A stretch of DNA of 64,000 bases from Conchocele bisecta (GCA_029237695.1 CM055275.1:88834433-88898432); one strand, 5' to 3'; positions 35,100-48,490 are shown, counted from the stretch's first letter. Made by a program: numbers and translations. Notes: generated by a model not told the origin, from the letters alone.

Positions 35100-36114
35100 T
35101 TAAATGTACATGTCCACTCAGTAGGCACAAACTATTCTTTATCATGTTTATAGGAATTTAATAAGTGTATAATTGTTTCACTATTCCACCAGTTCTAAAA
35201 TTACGAGTGCCCGCTATACAGGAGTGTAGGACAAAATCCCCCAGGACATAACCCCCCCACCCCCCCCCCCCCACCCCCCCCCCACCCCCACCATGATTTG
35301 TGACACTGGAGGACAAAATCCCCCAGTCTAAAATCACAGGTATGACATAATCCCCACCCCCCATCAAAATTCAAGGTAGGACAAAATCCCCCCGTCCAGA
35401 ATCAAGTTAAACATCATATTCAATACTTTTATTTGCACAATAAACATCAAACATCAAGCACATTTAATGAAGTATTTTCAGTTGCACAATCAAACAAGCA
35501 CATCTAATGAAGTAGTTTCAGTTGTACAATAAACGTCAACAAGAATATGTATGTATCGTTTGTACATTTGTATACTGATGTCGGTCCCAAACCATATTGT
35601 TTTTTTAATTTTGATGGGGGTGATTATTTCCAGTCTGTGATTTTGGACGGGGGGATTTTGTCCTACCTGCATTTTAGACGGGGTGGGGGGGAAGTTTGTC
35701 CTCCTGTGTCAAAAATTATGGGGGGGGGGTGATTATGTCCGGGTGGATTTTGTCCGTATGCCGCTATACAGATATAATTATTTAGAATATTTAGTTTACT
35801 GATCGTGACGCACGTTGTTGTATCAGGCTATTTTCACATGCAAATGAGGCATGGTATTTTTTAATTAATTATACTAATTAAACGCGTTGCCTGAACAAAT
35901 AATATTTTCGAGAGATCATAAAGTATGATAATTGTTGCACATCAGAAAATAACTGATATCAGTGTGGAAAGTTACGTGTGATATAAAATGCATGCTAATG
36001 CCAATCAATACGTGGGTTAATCATTGTAATGGTGAATGTATGTTTATTTTGTCTCAGATGAGGTCTCTGATATAAAAAACATTGTGTGCCTACTAAGTGG
36101 GCATGTACCTTTAA
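35100..36114. repeat. Family C element split by a nested insertion
   Basis: The left end is degenerate (TTTAAATGTACATGTCCACT); the right end AAGTGGGCATGTACCTTTAA is clear. Interior words AGGCTATTTTCACATGCAAAT and AATTATACTAATTAAA match the other copies in inverse orientation. Without the 550-bp insert at 35,221 the length is about 465 bp, close to the intact copies. Confidence 0.8.
35221..35760. mobile_element. Nested TIR element, GGACAAAATCC ends
   Basis: The target site CCGCTATACAG is present at 35,211-35,221 and again at 35,761-35,771, so the insertion spans 550 bp including one copy. The ends AGGACAAAATCCCCCAGGAC and GTCCGGGTGGATTTTGTCC are inverted. GGACAAAATCCCCC recurs inside (35,312 and 35,378), and its complements fill the right part, so the whole folds back. 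C and G homopolymers are frequent. Confidence 0.85.
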
Positions 36115-37029
36115 TCTGGTAGATTGTGGCATTTATATAGTATATTAGTATACCTGATTGCAATTCCTAGGCGTTGCATTGGTCAATTTCATATCACGTG
36201 ATAAAAAATATTCTACAGAGTCGTCTGCTTCACAACGCAGCGGGCAATTCACAACGCAGCGGACAATATTAGAGGGGATTCTGAAATACCGACGTTAATC
36301 ATGTTCATAATTAATATTATTCGGTATAATAAATTAAATACCGCCCTTTGTTGAGAGGACTATTGTGTATTATTTCCCCTCCACAATATTCCCATAAATG
36401 TAAATACTTTGATTTAACGACGGCATTGGCTCGATGACTTTGCATGTCGGGTAGCATTACCCTAAACAAGAGCAGTATTTATGAACATGGCCTACACTGT
36501 TCACAATACGGCCGATGGCGTAGGGTAACTGACAAAGCGAAACGAATGATCTCAAATATTAAAACGTAATGAGTCTCAACATGTCGACATAGTTTCACAT
36601 TTTTTTGACATGTAGTGATATTTAAGTCGACATACTTGCGACGGATAAATTATGTTAACATCTCGATATCTCGATATCTAATATATACCACCATATGTAT
36701 CGTGTCATCAGTATCTGCACTGTGGATAGTTTGATCTTTATTCACAAATTCTGAGTCGATTCAAGTTACTTAGGCGTGACAGTGTTAAAATGCAAGCATT
36801 ACAATCATCATGATCATTAGAGCGGCATGATATTCCATGCAATACACATATGTCCGAGGTTGGATTACAAGCTCTTCTAGGTCGCACGAGGTCATACACG
36901 TGATGCAGCGATTAGTAAGCCCTGATCAGTTTGCACAGTAAAATACTCATTACTCTAGCTGGACATAAATACAGAAGGACATTGGTAATTGGCGGGTAAT
37001 TGAATAAATACCGGTATTTGGCATGTAGA
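36115..37029. other. Dispersed-repeat sequence, no gene
   Basis: 36,160-36,290 (GCGTTGCATTGGTCAATTT, TCACAACGCAGCGGGCAATT) is a diverged copy of 44,465-44,580. The remainder is unassigned. Confidence 0.4.
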
Positions 37030-37516
37030 TTAAAGGTACATGCCCACTGAGTAGGCATAAACTGTTATTTATAGGGATTAAATAAGTGTATAACTATTCC
37101 ACCAGTTCTAAAAAATAAGAGTGCCCTATATACAGATATAATCATAAAGTAATATTTATTTTACTGATAGTGACGCGCGGTGGTATCAGGTTATTTTTAT
37201 ATGCAAATGAGGCATGATATGACTAATTAAATTCGTTACTCGAAAATAATTATATTTGCGACAGAACATAAAGTATGATATTGCATATCAAAATATAAAT
37301 ACAGAGAATAAATAGTAGTGTCCGTTAACATTTTAAGGAAACACGGTTATCGCCTCTGATATCAGTGTGGACATTTTCGGCTGATATAAAATGTATAATA
37401 ATGTCAATTCATACGTGGGGTAATGTTGAATGAATGTTTATTTTGCCAGAAAATGTCTCATATGATGTCTGATATAAAGAGCATGTTGTGCCTACTGAGT
37501 GGGCATGTACCTTTAA
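37030..37516. repeat. Family C element, 487 bp
   Basis: Intact inverted ends TTAAAGGTACATGCCCACTG / GAGTGGGCATGTACCTTTAA and the family's interior words in inverse orientation (ACACGGTTATCGCCTCTGAT). Confidence 0.9.
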
Positions 37517-40500
37517 AATCAAACAATATTTGTTCACATTATCACAATAAAACAACGCCGTTGACGTATATCAAGGTCTGTTGATGATACAGAGATAGTA
37601 TATCATGAAATATAGTAAGTATATCAATGAATTAATGATTTTATTGTGAAAATAAAATTATATGGGAATTTAACATGGGGATAAAATATATTTGAAAAAT
37701 AAAATGGAATGTGTGACAGATTTTCAAAATATAACTTTTGTTTTCTTAGTTTAGCACACCATTTCCAAGCTATCTACAATACAATCAATATGACTTGGGC
37801 GTGGGGTGCATGAAAACTAGTACAATTTTGCGATATCGAGTGCTACTGGCTGACCCGATTGTTGTGTATCGTTTTTACGACACGGTGGCCTGGATTATCC
37901 GCGGATTGCTACTCTCTGACCAGATTTCACACGAGTGTGTATTTATAATTAGCGTGGGGTAATTCGTTTGGTGTATTTTGATTTGTAACCAGCTGCACGC
38001 CGTCGCGCGCCTGTCAAATACTGCGGACGGATAGAAGGCGGAGCTTCGTCAGTGAAGGTGTTTGGACAGATGGTCATTATGCTGGTGTCATATGGGTATT
38101 TCGGTGTATTTGCGTGGATAATACTTCTAGTTATACGTGCAACTCTCTTCGCGGGAGGTGACGAACATTGTACATGTATATAGGTAACAATGCCCACAAA
38201 CCCCCAGAGATACCGAAATAACACATAACACACCGATATATGAACCGTTATTCAAGAACCTGTGACGCAGACCAGTGCTAAAAGGGCGGGACAATTTTGT
38301 TTAGATAAAATGACGTAGGTTTTATTACCAGATTACTGACACAATGGGGGGCCGGAAAACTTCGAAGAACTCTTAGATTGGTGCAATATAAGTGCGCCCC
38401 TCAGTGCAAATACTGGATTTGTGACAGTAATTGCTATATTTGAATACAAAAACGAATACATAATCATTTATTTTACGCCCCCGCCCTCCACGGTCTCGTT
38501 ATGCATGCTAGAGCCGGGAGGTATTATATTGTTTGGACTGTGTGTCCATCCGTGCGTCCGGTTAAGCAGTTTGCATCAGTTTCTCCATTCTGCCACCGTG
38601 CGGGGTGGGGGGAGGGGTGCATTGCTCTCAGAAGTTTATACGTGTGTATCAATAGCAGGGCTTCTCAAATTTCAGAATGCCAATCGGTCCGGACGTAATT
38701 GTCGGCCCGAAGGAGCCGGTGCGATTAGGGCTACGCTCCTCCCACCCCACCCCCGCGCCTCTCATGTTTTAAAAAAATATTATTTTTGTCTAATAACCAT
38801 GTTATGGCAGCATATGATAATCGTCTCATAAGAATATTGTTATGTGTCCTCCTGCTGAATCTCGCGGTTTTTTATTACTGACCCGATTAAGTCGTACATA
38901 ATATGCACGTGCGGTTGTAATCATTGCTGATTGTGACGTTTGGAGGGCGAGACATCAAAGGTTACAAGGTCGTGCCGATCTGACATTTGATACACGCCGA
39001 CGCGATGTCAACAGAGACACACATTTACGATCAATTACTCAATACATATGTATCCATTTCGTGACACTATTACGCATGGAATAAAATATAACTTTATTTA
39101 GTAAGAATTGGCTCTGGAATTATCTTTCGCACATAATTATTCCATAACTTTATGACATCGAAATTTAAAAGTAGGAGGTGCAGAATCCCCGAAAAAAGGT
39201 AAGGCAAAAACCGGCGATGCGATACAGTAACCAATAAGATATATCGAAATATGTTCCCTCCCCCACACAATAGACATGTATTGGTAGCACATAATAATAT
39301 TCTCCTCAGACGACGATTATCATTGTTTTTTGTCAAGAATTATTGGTGTTTGTCCACATTTGTTCTACTTCTTAATAAAAGCATGTTTCAGGAGCACATG
39401 ATAATCGTCTCCTAAGACTATTTGTACGTGTCCTGTAAGTGGGACATTTTACAATCTCGTGATCTCGCGATATCGAGCATACATGTAGGTTGATCGCGAG
39501 ATTGCGAAGTATGATCGCGAGATTGCGAGACGAAAACGCGCGATTCTATCATATTCAATTTTGCATTTTCGCAACCTCGCCCACAGGTGGAAGATAGCGC
39601 GTTTTTGCTTCGCGATCTGCATCAACACGCATGAGCAAAACTAACCCGACTTTTCTGTCTGTAACACAAGGTAAGTCGCCTTGCACTACCTGCGGTTTAT
39701 AATTCGGGTTACAGCAAACTATATTTCCAAAAGCGGAAGGCGAGATGGCGAAAACCCAAGACGATTCTCATATCTGAGACGATTTGCATGTTTTCGCAAG
39801 ACGGAAACATTGCGAAACGATAGCTCTAGACGAATCATAATGTTGTTTGCTTTATTTTGGATTGCGGATGGCAGACGTACCTTTATCCAAACTGTAGATC
39901 CCGATGAGCCGACCGATGAGCCGGCTCAACGGGATCTACGCCATTCATTTGTAATTTGCATTTGAGATACATGCCACATGACCCTGGTGAATTCATGTGG
40001 TACGCATCTTAAATGTAATCCTATTGTATTGCGCGTAACGAAGTCGGAAAAACACCGAGTTGAATTATCACTAAAAATGAAATTGTGCGTGTGAAGACGT
40101 GGTAAACGTAGGTTCATAAACAGAGTCTCTATGATTATGTGAAACGAAATGCACGACTGTGTATTCAATTTCCCAATAGTTAAAGCATAATCTGCGAGTT
40201 AAACATCAGATACCGTCAATCTCGTGTTATGAACGCTTCAAGTAACAAACACTCACGAATACAGATACTATCGATTTAAAACGAGGTGGAACATAATGTA
40301 TAATGTTATTGACCAGTGATCTAGCGTAGAAATATGTAGAATGCACATGATTTACACGACTTATTTATTGAAAAGATCTGTTTATTGTAAGATCCATTTT
40401 GCCAGTAGAGCCATAAGATACTACTACTACAACTTGTATATGTACATGTATCACTACTGAACATGGAAAGCTAGACTATACTGGTGTAGGGAGTCTGTAA

Positions 40501-41804
40501 ACTACGAGAGTTGTCCTATCCCGCCTCCAGCCTTCGTAACCCTGGGGAACGATTAAAATGTCAAACTACCTTTATCACCGTGACCATAGCATGGTGTCTA
40601 CCACTATCCGACAAAATGGGGTTATTCATGTGTAGACCGAGACCAGACAGTGCCACCGGCCAGTCTATCTATACACATCACCAACTTGAATGTTCGCAAT
40701 TCGATCAGCCCGGTTTTATCAGATCGGGTCACATACGGGGTATACTGATAAGAACATGGACAATATTGCAGTTGGAACAGTTTGCAGATTTTGATTATCT
40801 TGTGTGTTAGATAAATCAGACGGCTGTGTAGATCCTAATCACACTGCGCGGAAACTGGTTTGTAAGCTGCCCATGCGACTATACACATGACGTATATGCG
40901 CAGTCTGACAAGAACCTACCATGTTTATTATCAGTGAAACACCAACCATGCCTTGATATTACATGTCTATTACGGGAATACGAGTACGCAAAATACGAAT
41001 ACACGTATCTTATAGCATTTTCATTATCATGATGATTGGCTAATGCTGCTTACACCGGCGTCATTGTATAACGCCAACAGACTACGCTACACACACTTAT
41101 AGTTATATATCTATATTATAATGCAGTGTAGACATGTAGACTGGTGGCAAAACGACGGGGCGTATCTTATCACCATATTACCATAATCAGACTTACAATC
41201 ACCATATTCACAACCCACGATCAAAGAGCAGGCAAGCAATAACTAACCGTCTTATCGGGACAAGCCCTACAGAGTTGTCTTGCAGCAAGCGTAGATAAAA
41301 CATGGCGCCAAAAATAATAACTAAAGCACGTTACCCTGGGAATTACCTGTAAACTTTGAAGGCTTTGCGAAACGCTAATCTACGATGCGCAACGAAGAAA
41401 CCTGTTTACACGTGTGTGCAAGGTGTTGATATATACTAGAAAACTATACAATCACTCGGGAAAACTTTCAGAGCTTCACAAACCACCTGTAAATATAGCC
41501 TTTATTATACAAAAAAGTGCGCGAAATATGCATAAACTCGGCAACTTCCGTGCCACTTGTGCCAGTTAATGTCAATACATAGTTACATTACTTACTAATG
41601 GAATACACACACTGGTCTATAGCACGAATCAATGCGAATGATGAGTAGAATCTAACTTGAAAACCTGTTTTCAGCGTAAAATTCTATTCAGCCAACATAA
41701 CTGACACACGTTATTCGCAAAGGGAGATAATTATGCATGACCTGCAAACATATCGCTATCACGTTATCCCGAACATAATTGAAATCAGTTACACCCCTGA
41801 CTGA
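37517..41804. other. 4.3 kb with repeats and no convincing gene
   Basis: 37,660-37,790 resembles the interior of the 1,485-2,025 foldback. 39,440-39,620 is rich in GATCGCGAGATTGCGA words. 39,890-39,945 is a small palindrome around GATGAGCCGGCTCAACGG, related to family A. Open frames at 37,949-38,233 (minus), 38,421-38,831 and 40,511-40,810 (plus) have no domain signature; their coding status is unresolved. Confidence 0.35.
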
Positions 41805-41966
41805 TAATTCTGCATACTTTAAATCATCAAATATATGCAGTCGTTAATTCTATATGATATAATGCATTTCTGGAAAAATAAATGATTACTACCTCAATGT
41901 ATACTTTGGTAGATAAGTATACTCTGCTAGATAAGTATGCTTTGCAATTTTGATGAAATCGGCTAC
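41805..41966. repeat. Half copy of family B MITE
   Basis: ATAATTCTGCATACTTTAAA, ATATGCAGTCGTTAATTC, then TAGATAAGTATGCTTTGCAA and GATGAAATCGGCTAC. One half only. Confidence 0.8.
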
Positions 41967-41968
41967 TG

Positions 41969-42182
41969 GTCTCCGGTCGGAATTCCGGTAAGGATGAACC
42001 CCGATCGCTAAATTACCAATCACATTCTCCAACCTGCCACCCACCTTTTTGCAAGTAATTTTCATATTTTTGAGAACAAAAACACCCACTTTTCATAAAT
42101 GAACTAGTCTGAAAATCACTTTGTGATTGGTTGCACAATTAACATATCAAAATCCATTCCAGTTGCTAAGGGGTGAAAGGGT
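41969..42182. repeat. Retroposon fragment joined to half a family A MITE
   Basis: 41,969-42,047 (GGTCTCCGGTCGGAATTCCG, CCTGCCACCCACC) is the most conserved block of the longer repeats at 43,806 and 58,998. It joins directly to a family A right half ending AGGGGTGAAAGGGTTAA. Confidence 0.7.
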
Positions 42183-42339
42183 TAACTGGACTTGACGTAC
42201 CATCTGTACATTTGAGACATAGTTCACCGAAAATTCTATTATTATAATACTGCCATGTATTTCCTTAGAAAAATGTAGAAAACGTGTCATAATTAACAGC
42301 TAATATGCCAAACAGATCTGATTCACAACAGTACTGCAA

Positions 42340-42550
42340 TGGAAGATTATGGACCACACCGTAATTCTGGCTGTACGGTCGTCTTTTGCTGAGTTACGTT
42401 TCCGCAACTGTCTCACTTCATGCAATTCATCAGTATTCGTTCTATTAAAACAAATATCCTTTCTAATTTTATTTTCATTTCTCCATAAGCGTATATATGA
42501 CCACACACCTAAAGTAGAGATATTCCCAGTGAGTGGTCATACTACATGTA
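42340..42550. other. Unassigned with a weak hairpin
   Basis: Short overlapping open frames on both strands (42,300-42,579). A CATAAGCGTATATATGACCACAC segment near 42,484 and its approximate complement suggest a relative of the GACGGTT hairpin family. No gene was recognised. Confidence 0.3.
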
Positions 42551-42766
42551 TGTTTCTTTGTTTGTTTGTTGGGATTTAGCGGCCTATCAACAGCTAAGGT
42601 TATTTAAGGCCGGGTCAATGGGTTTAGGACTAAATCCCATATAACTACATGTATGTACTATGGATAAGAAACATGTGGTCCTAAAAACAACAGCGTCTAC
42701 TGTCCCTCTTATTCAAACCGGCAAGTCCTATAACATGCAGTAACAGTATCTGAAGAAAAACGTACA

Positions 42767-42982
42767 TTAACCCTTAGACCGCTATCTTATTTTGTTTGTC
42801 GTCTGCAGTTTATTTTCTATTTTCCATTTTTATCATCAAAAACATGCTTTGACAGCAAGTTAAAATAATTTACAACATGCTTTTGACAGCACTTCAGAAC
42901 ATTCTTTTTTTATTGAGAAATAAGGCAAGATATAACAGCAACAGGAGACGATAATGGTTGTGAGTAGCGGTCTAAGGGTTAA
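42767..42982. repeat. TTAACCCTTAGACCGCT MITE (family D), 216 bp
   Basis: Perfect 17-bp inverted ends: TTAACCCTTAGACCGCT at 42,767 and AGCGGTCTAAGGGTTAA ending at 42,982. Inside, GTCGTCTGC and CAGGAGACGATAATG pair loosely. The TTAA at both ends may be the target site. Confidence 0.9.
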
Positions 42983-43536
42983 AGGCCATGTGTCTCTGAT
43001 ATCAAATACTTATAGGTTATTGGATGTGTATGTGAATCTATGCACAAGTTCCGTATCGTACGGATATTGCGTGACTTTCGGAGCGCAACTCGTGCATATA
43101 TACAAATCAAATAACCTTTTTATTATATACGTAAACAGGTAAATCACTTAAACTTTATATTCGCTTCGAAACTATACAAAATATGAATACAGTAAACAAA
43201 TTAGTGTTGATTTAGAAGGAACTATTTTACGAGATGAAATGTAGTTCTGGCACGGACCAATATGAACTCACTGGGCGGCTTGCCTTCCATTGCACATTTA
43301 TTTTCACGGTTATGGCAAATGTTTTTATGTTGGTCCAAGTGTATTTGTGCACACAATTATCTTGCAACGATTATTTTTAAACTAAAAAATTATCAAGAAA
43401 ATTGAGTTTTCATCACTTTCTATAAAGCACATCTGGAACCCAGTACATTAAAACAATATAACACAAACGAAATAAGAGAAAACAAAATCAATCAGCTATT
43501 ACATAGCTATAAGACTAGCTAAACAAAATACATAGA

Positions 43537-43786
43537 CTAACCCTTTCAACACCACAGGCCTGTATAGTGGTACACTTGTATTGTCAAACAGTGTAGATCC
43601 AGACGAGCCGGCTCATGACGAGCCGTCTCATCAGGATCTGCACTTTTTGCAAGTAATTTTCATATTTTTGAGAGCAAAGACGGCCCTTTTCATAAATTGA
43701 CTAGTAGTCTGAAAATCATTTTGTGACAATTGGATTGGTTTGAAAATTAAAAATCCATTCCAGTTACTTAGGGGTGAAAGGGTTAA
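43537..43786. repeat. Family A MITE, best copy
   Basis: Starts CTAACCCTTTCAACACCACA and ends TAGGGGTGAAAGGGTTAA. The inner GAGCCGGCTCATGACGAGCC and GTCTCATCAGGATCTGCAC are family signatures. About 250 bp. Confidence 0.85.
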
Positions 43787-43805
43787 ATAAATATAACAAC
43801 ACATG

Positions 43806-44225
43806 TCTGTTTGTTTGTTTGTTTATTAGTGTTTAACGGCATATCAACAGCTAAGGTCATGTAAGGCCTTGCAAACGGGTTCGATCCCATTTTAACCTGC
43901 TGCATTGGGGGGAAAATCCCAAAATCAGAACGGAATATTTGCATCCAGAACAAATATATTCAGCCCTGAAATTAGAATAACCCGACCTGGTGCCAGGTCC
44001 ATACCACACCAAAGTCGCTTGGCCCCTTCCCCTAAAATAGGATTACGAATATGATTTTAGTATCGTAATACTCACATAAGGGGTATAACCAGATTCAACT
44101 GTCACATACAAAATGCCAAAGACGTGTGTGAGGGCCAAACCAGGTCTCCAGTCGGGATTCCGGTAAGGATGAACCCCGATCGTTAAATTACCCATCGCGT
44201 GCTCCCACCTGCCACCCACCAGCAC
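43806..44225 (-). repeat. Retroposon-like repeat with GTTT/AAAC tail
   Basis: A block of about 420 bp shared with 58,998-59,410. On the minus strand it starts with GGTGGGTGGCAGGTGGGAGC, passes GGCACCAGGTCGGGTTATTC and GGGATCGAACCCG (a B-box-like motif in reverse), and ends in an AAAC-type tail (plus-strand GTTTGTTTGTTT). A short open stretch (44,043-44,240) with WEHAMGNLTIGVHPYRNP is conserved between copies. A retroposon or processed exon is likely; the parent gene is unknown. Confidence 0.6.
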
Positions 44226-45199
44226 AGGTCCGAGGCCCTGGCCTTCAGCAATAAACACCTACAGTGGAATCAGACACCCTGCTGGAGCAAAGGTTCTTGT
44301 ATTGTGTCAGATGGTCAAGTATTGTAATATATATAGATGAAACACGTATCTAAACAATGCACAAAATAATTCATATACCCCTAATTAACTACTGCGTATA
44401 CACCCGCGTATATAGTATACATATGTGTGTACAACATATCTGAATTGCTTTATTTGTCATTATTATACCTCATTGCAACTTCTAGGCATTGCGCTGGTCA
44501 ATTTTGTATCATGTGATAATAATAGTTTAACGTGCCGCCCGTTTCACAACACAGCGAGCGATATTAGAGCGAAATATTACAATATTACCTTCATGTCCCG
44601 AAAATACCCAAATCGTAATTACCAAACAGGTGAATTATGGTTGGACTGCTCGGCGTTTATCTAACATGGAAACCGAAAGCACGAAAGCATACAAATGACA
44701 ACAGACAATGGGCTGGTACTTTGTGTCATTCCTGTTGAAGTATTACAATAGAACCGGGTACCAGCCAAGCACTCGAAAACAATATGGCTGATTCTCCAGC
44801 CAATGTGCATTTTGCATCTGTTTCTGTTTGTTTGTTTGTTTGTTTGTTTGTTTGTTTCTGACATAGCGGCTTTAATCAGGTTCATGTAAATATTTGGTAT
44901 AATAACATTAACATTTGGTTGATGGGAATATTATGGATTATCTCCGCTCGAAAACAAAATTGCTTCCTTGGGGAGATAATCCGCAATATACCCTCCTCAA
45001 CGGTGACGCGCCTACCAAGGCATTTCACTGTAACATGATGATGGGCATGTGCTAACGTAAGCATCACAAAAAAATGCATGCTTAAAACATGAAAAAGGTC
45101 AAGGTTGAATAAACTTTTTGACATAAACAAGAATTCTGCCACGGAAGCGGTGACGCGCCTGCCGAGGCAATTGACTGTAACATGCTCATGGGCACGAAA
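44226..45199. other. Unassigned and old repeat
   Basis: 44,465-44,580 matches 36,160-36,290. A GTTT microsatellite lies at 44,828-44,857. GGTGACGCGCCTACCAAGGC (45,002) and GGTGACGCGCCTGCCGAGGC (45,150) are the first hints of the tandem block that follows. No gene. Confidence 0.4.
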
Positions 45200-45660
45200 A
45201 AGGTCAAGGTTAATGAAGGTAAATGTGTTCCAAATGCTTACATGTATCAAGTGTCCAAATATTGAAGCAATCCATCTTGTAATAGTAAAGTTATATGATG
45301 ATGAAGAAATTTGTACAAAATTTTTGAGGCACAAAATGGCTTTGAAGTGTTTCCGCAAACATGTGCAGACAAAAAAGGTAAAGGTCAATTTAATGGTGGC
45401 ATGAATGTGATCCAAATGCTCACATAAATTAAGTGTCTAAATATTGAAACAATCCAATCCGTCAAGTACTGTTAAAGTTATACCATGATGAAAAACCTTG
45501 TAAAAAGAATGACACAACATAAACATGTCAAGGTCATGTTAATGGCGGCATGAGTGTGTTACAAATGCTCACATGTATTGAATTTCCAAATATTGAAGCA
45601 ATCCGTTAAGTAATATTAAAGTTATAGCATGATGACGAAGCTTGAACAAACCTTTTTGAA
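45200..45660. repeat. Tandem block, unit about 150-165 bp, with AAGGTCAAGGT words
   Basis: Three units share CCAAATGCT(T/C)ACAT, TGTC(C/T)AAATATTGAA(G/A)CAATCC and AAAGTTATA(T/G/C)..ATGATGA. Each begins near an (A)AGGTCAAGGT-like word. The opposing open frames at 44,882-45,415 are by-products. Confidence 0.75.
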
Positions 45661-47740
45661 ATTTCGGACGACAACAACGACCGAAAAAGCGGTGTTTAAA
45701 AAATAAAATACCAAAACAGACACAAACCTTTGTAATATGTAGTCTAATACTACCAACGCCACTCCGTATGTTGTCAAGAAACTACCCGCCCCGACCGCCC
45801 CCCCCCCCCCCCCCCCCCCACACCCCGATGGACTGAAAAACGTTAACAGTGCCTTATACACAATCCAATGATGGAAGAGTGTAGTTGTATTAATTATTCC
45901 ACACCATGCGCTCTGGCACAGTATTTGTGCTAATTTGGTGTAAACAATAGCTCGTTCCGTTCAGTTCCGTAAAGTACTAATCCACTAGGGTAGTTGGTAC
46001 TTTACGGAACGGAACGGAACGAGATTTTTTATTTACCAAAACAGACACAAATGCCACTTCTGAAGCGTGTCAGAGGCAGTCCTTTGGAATATGTAGTATA
46101 ATACTTCCCCGCGACTGTATTTTTTCAAGAAAGTCACCCCCCCCCCCCCCCCCCCGCCTCTACCTATCCGGAACACTACTTGTCCTAATTTGGTGAATTG
46201 GTATCTCCCCTGTGACTTAGAATTTGCCGAAATTTGCCAGTCGAGATTCCCATGGTGTTTGTTTACCAGAAACACGTCCCGATTACCGGACGCGCACCAA
46301 CAACTTTTTTTTCAATGTTTTCCCAAATATTGGGGCGGCGGTCGCTGCCCCTGCCGCCCCACTTCCGACGCCTCTGCATTTAATTTATAAAATTAAAAAT
46401 AAAATACCAAAACAGACACAAACCTTTGGAATATGTAGTCTAATAATACCAACGCCACTCAGTATGTTGTCAAGAAACTATACCCAAAAAGCTGGACTGA
46501 AAAACGTTAACAGTGCCTTATACACAATCCAATGATGGAAGAGTGTAGTTGTATGAATTATTCCACACCATGCGCTCTAGCACAGTATTTGTGCTAATTT
46601 GGTGTAAACAATAGCTCGTTCCGTTCCGTTCCGTAAAGTACTAATAAACTAGGGTAGTTGGTACTTTACGGAACGGAAAGGAACGAGATTTTGTATTTAC
46701 CAAAACAGACACAAATGCCACTTCTGAATCGTGTCAGAGGCAGCCCTTTGGAATATGTAGTATAATACTTCACCGCGACTGTATTTTTTCAGGAAAGTCA
46801 CACCCCCCCCCCCATCTACCATCCAAAACAGTAATTGTCCTAATTTGGTGAATTGGTATTTCCCCTGTGACCTAGAATTTGCCGAAATGTGCCAGTCGAG
46901 ATTCCCAGGGTGTTTGTTTACCCAAAACACGTCCCGATTCCTGGACGCCACCAACAACTTTTTTTCTTCAGTTTGAAGTATTGGGGCGGCGGTCGCTGCC
47001 CCTGCCGCCCCACTTCCGACGCCTCTGCATTTAATTTATAAAATTAAAATACCAAAACAGACACAAACCTTTGGAATATGTAGTCTAATACTACCAACGC
47101 CGCTGCGTATGTTGTCAAGAAACTACCCCCCCCCCCTCCCCACCCCGCTGAACTGAAAAACGTTAACAGTGCCTTATACACAATACAATGATGGAAGAGT
47201 GTAGTTGTATTAATTATTCCACACCATGCGCTCTGGCACAATATTTGTGCTAATTTGGTGTAAAAAAAATAGCTCGTTCCGTTCCGTTCCGTTCCGTTCC
47301 GCAAAGTACTAATCCACTGGGTAATTGGTACTTTACGGAACGGATCGGAACGGAACGAGATTTTTTATTTACAAAAACAGACACAAATGTCACTTCTGAA
47401 GCGTGTCAGAGGCAGTCCTTTGGAATATGTAGCATAATACTTCCCCGCGACTGTGTTTTTTCAAGAAAGTCCCCCCCCCCCCGCCTCTACCTATCCGGAA
47501 CAGTACTTGTCCTAATTTGGTGAATTGATATTTCCCCTGTGACCTAGAATTTGCCGAAATTTGCGAGTCGAGATTCCCAGGGTGTTTGTTTACCCAAAAC
47601 ACGTCTCGATTCCCGGACGCGCACCAAAAACTTTTTTTTCATTGTTTTCCCAAATATTGCGGCGGCGGTCGCTGCCCCTGCCGCTCCACTTCCGACGCCT
47701 CTGCATTTAATTTATAAAATTAAAAATAAAATACTGTGAG
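45660..47740. repeat. Three 650-700-bp copies with GTTCC hairpins
   Basis: Copies begin near 45,700, 46,400 and 47,045. Each has CAAACCTTTG(G/T)AATATGTAGT, a C homopolymer, then a hairpin of TCGTTCCGTTCCGTAAAGTA against TACTTTACGGAACGGAACGG (45,952-46,022; 46,613-46,688; 47,273-47,363). After a second C run comes GGGGCGGCGGTCGCTGCCCC near the 3' end. The unit is dispersed; inverse copies lie at 52,250-53,620. Confidence 0.9.
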
Positions 47741-48358
47741 TGAGTGAGTTGAATGTGGGCATATAACCGTGTAATCTAATGATTTCTAAAGAAATTTATT
47801 AAAAAATAAACAAATTGTTTTAAAATTATCACTAATAGATCTATATCCGATATTCATTCATCTGCAGATGCAACCCACCAAAGTTCGCATTCTTCAAGAT
47901 TGTTAAAAGCATGGTGGATGTTTAACTGACTGAATGGCGAACAGTGTAGTCCTTGATCAGACTGCGCGGATGCGGATGCGCTGGCTGATCTGAGGCTACA
48001 CTGGTCGCATAACCCATAAGCCCCATTTCTCCAGTCACGGCCACACATTATGATCAACGTAAACCGCAGCCTATATACCGAGTCAAAACTGAATTACCGC
48101 CCCTTATAAAATAAGTCAATCTGAGAGCTATTCAATGTTCACCAAATTAATACTAACATAGATCTACATGTAAACTGAAAACACATTATTATCATTAAAT
48201 TAAAACACGTAGCTTGTATTCATAATTGAAACACACAAAAAAAACGATGTGCAGACTACAGTACTGTATTAATAGAAACTTTTACGATCACTATTACTTG
48301 ATTATATTGTTATTAATGAAACCAAGCGATACAGTAGGGCTGGTGTTGTTGGCTATGT
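47741..48358. other. No gene seen
   Basis: Unassigned. 47,930-48,060 carries the CTTGATCAGACTGCGCGGA and AAGCCCCATTTCTCCAGTC words of a fragmentary dispersed family. Confidence 0.4.
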
Positions 48359-48490
48359 CTCATTCCGTTCCGTTCCGTTCCGTTCGTATTATGTAAAAAA
48401 AAAAAAAAAAAAAAAAAATAAAAAAAAAAAAAAAAAAAAAGTTCCGTTCCGTTCCGTTCCGTTCCGGTGGTGATTAGTAAAAAACGAAAC
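48359..48490. repeat. GTTCC pentamers flanking a poly-A tract
   Basis: CCGTTCCGTTCCGTTC, then two long A runs with a single T between them, then GTTCCGTTCCGTTCCGTTCC. Here the pentamers lie in the same orientation, so no hairpin forms. Confidence 0.9.

Noticed and set aside
38421..38831. 136-codon plus-strand frame
   Set aside because: Low-complexity and GC-variable sequence, no domain pattern, a second frame overlapping, and no splice context.
44882..45415. A 177-codon minus-strand frame
   Set aside because: It lies in a tandem repeat block with an opposing frame on the plus strand, and its sequence repeats internally with the units.
46190..46535. Short frames recurring at 46,190, 47,551 and 53,122
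   Set aside because: They are the same piece of the GTTCC-hairpin repeat family in each copy, with no sign of selection visible by eye.
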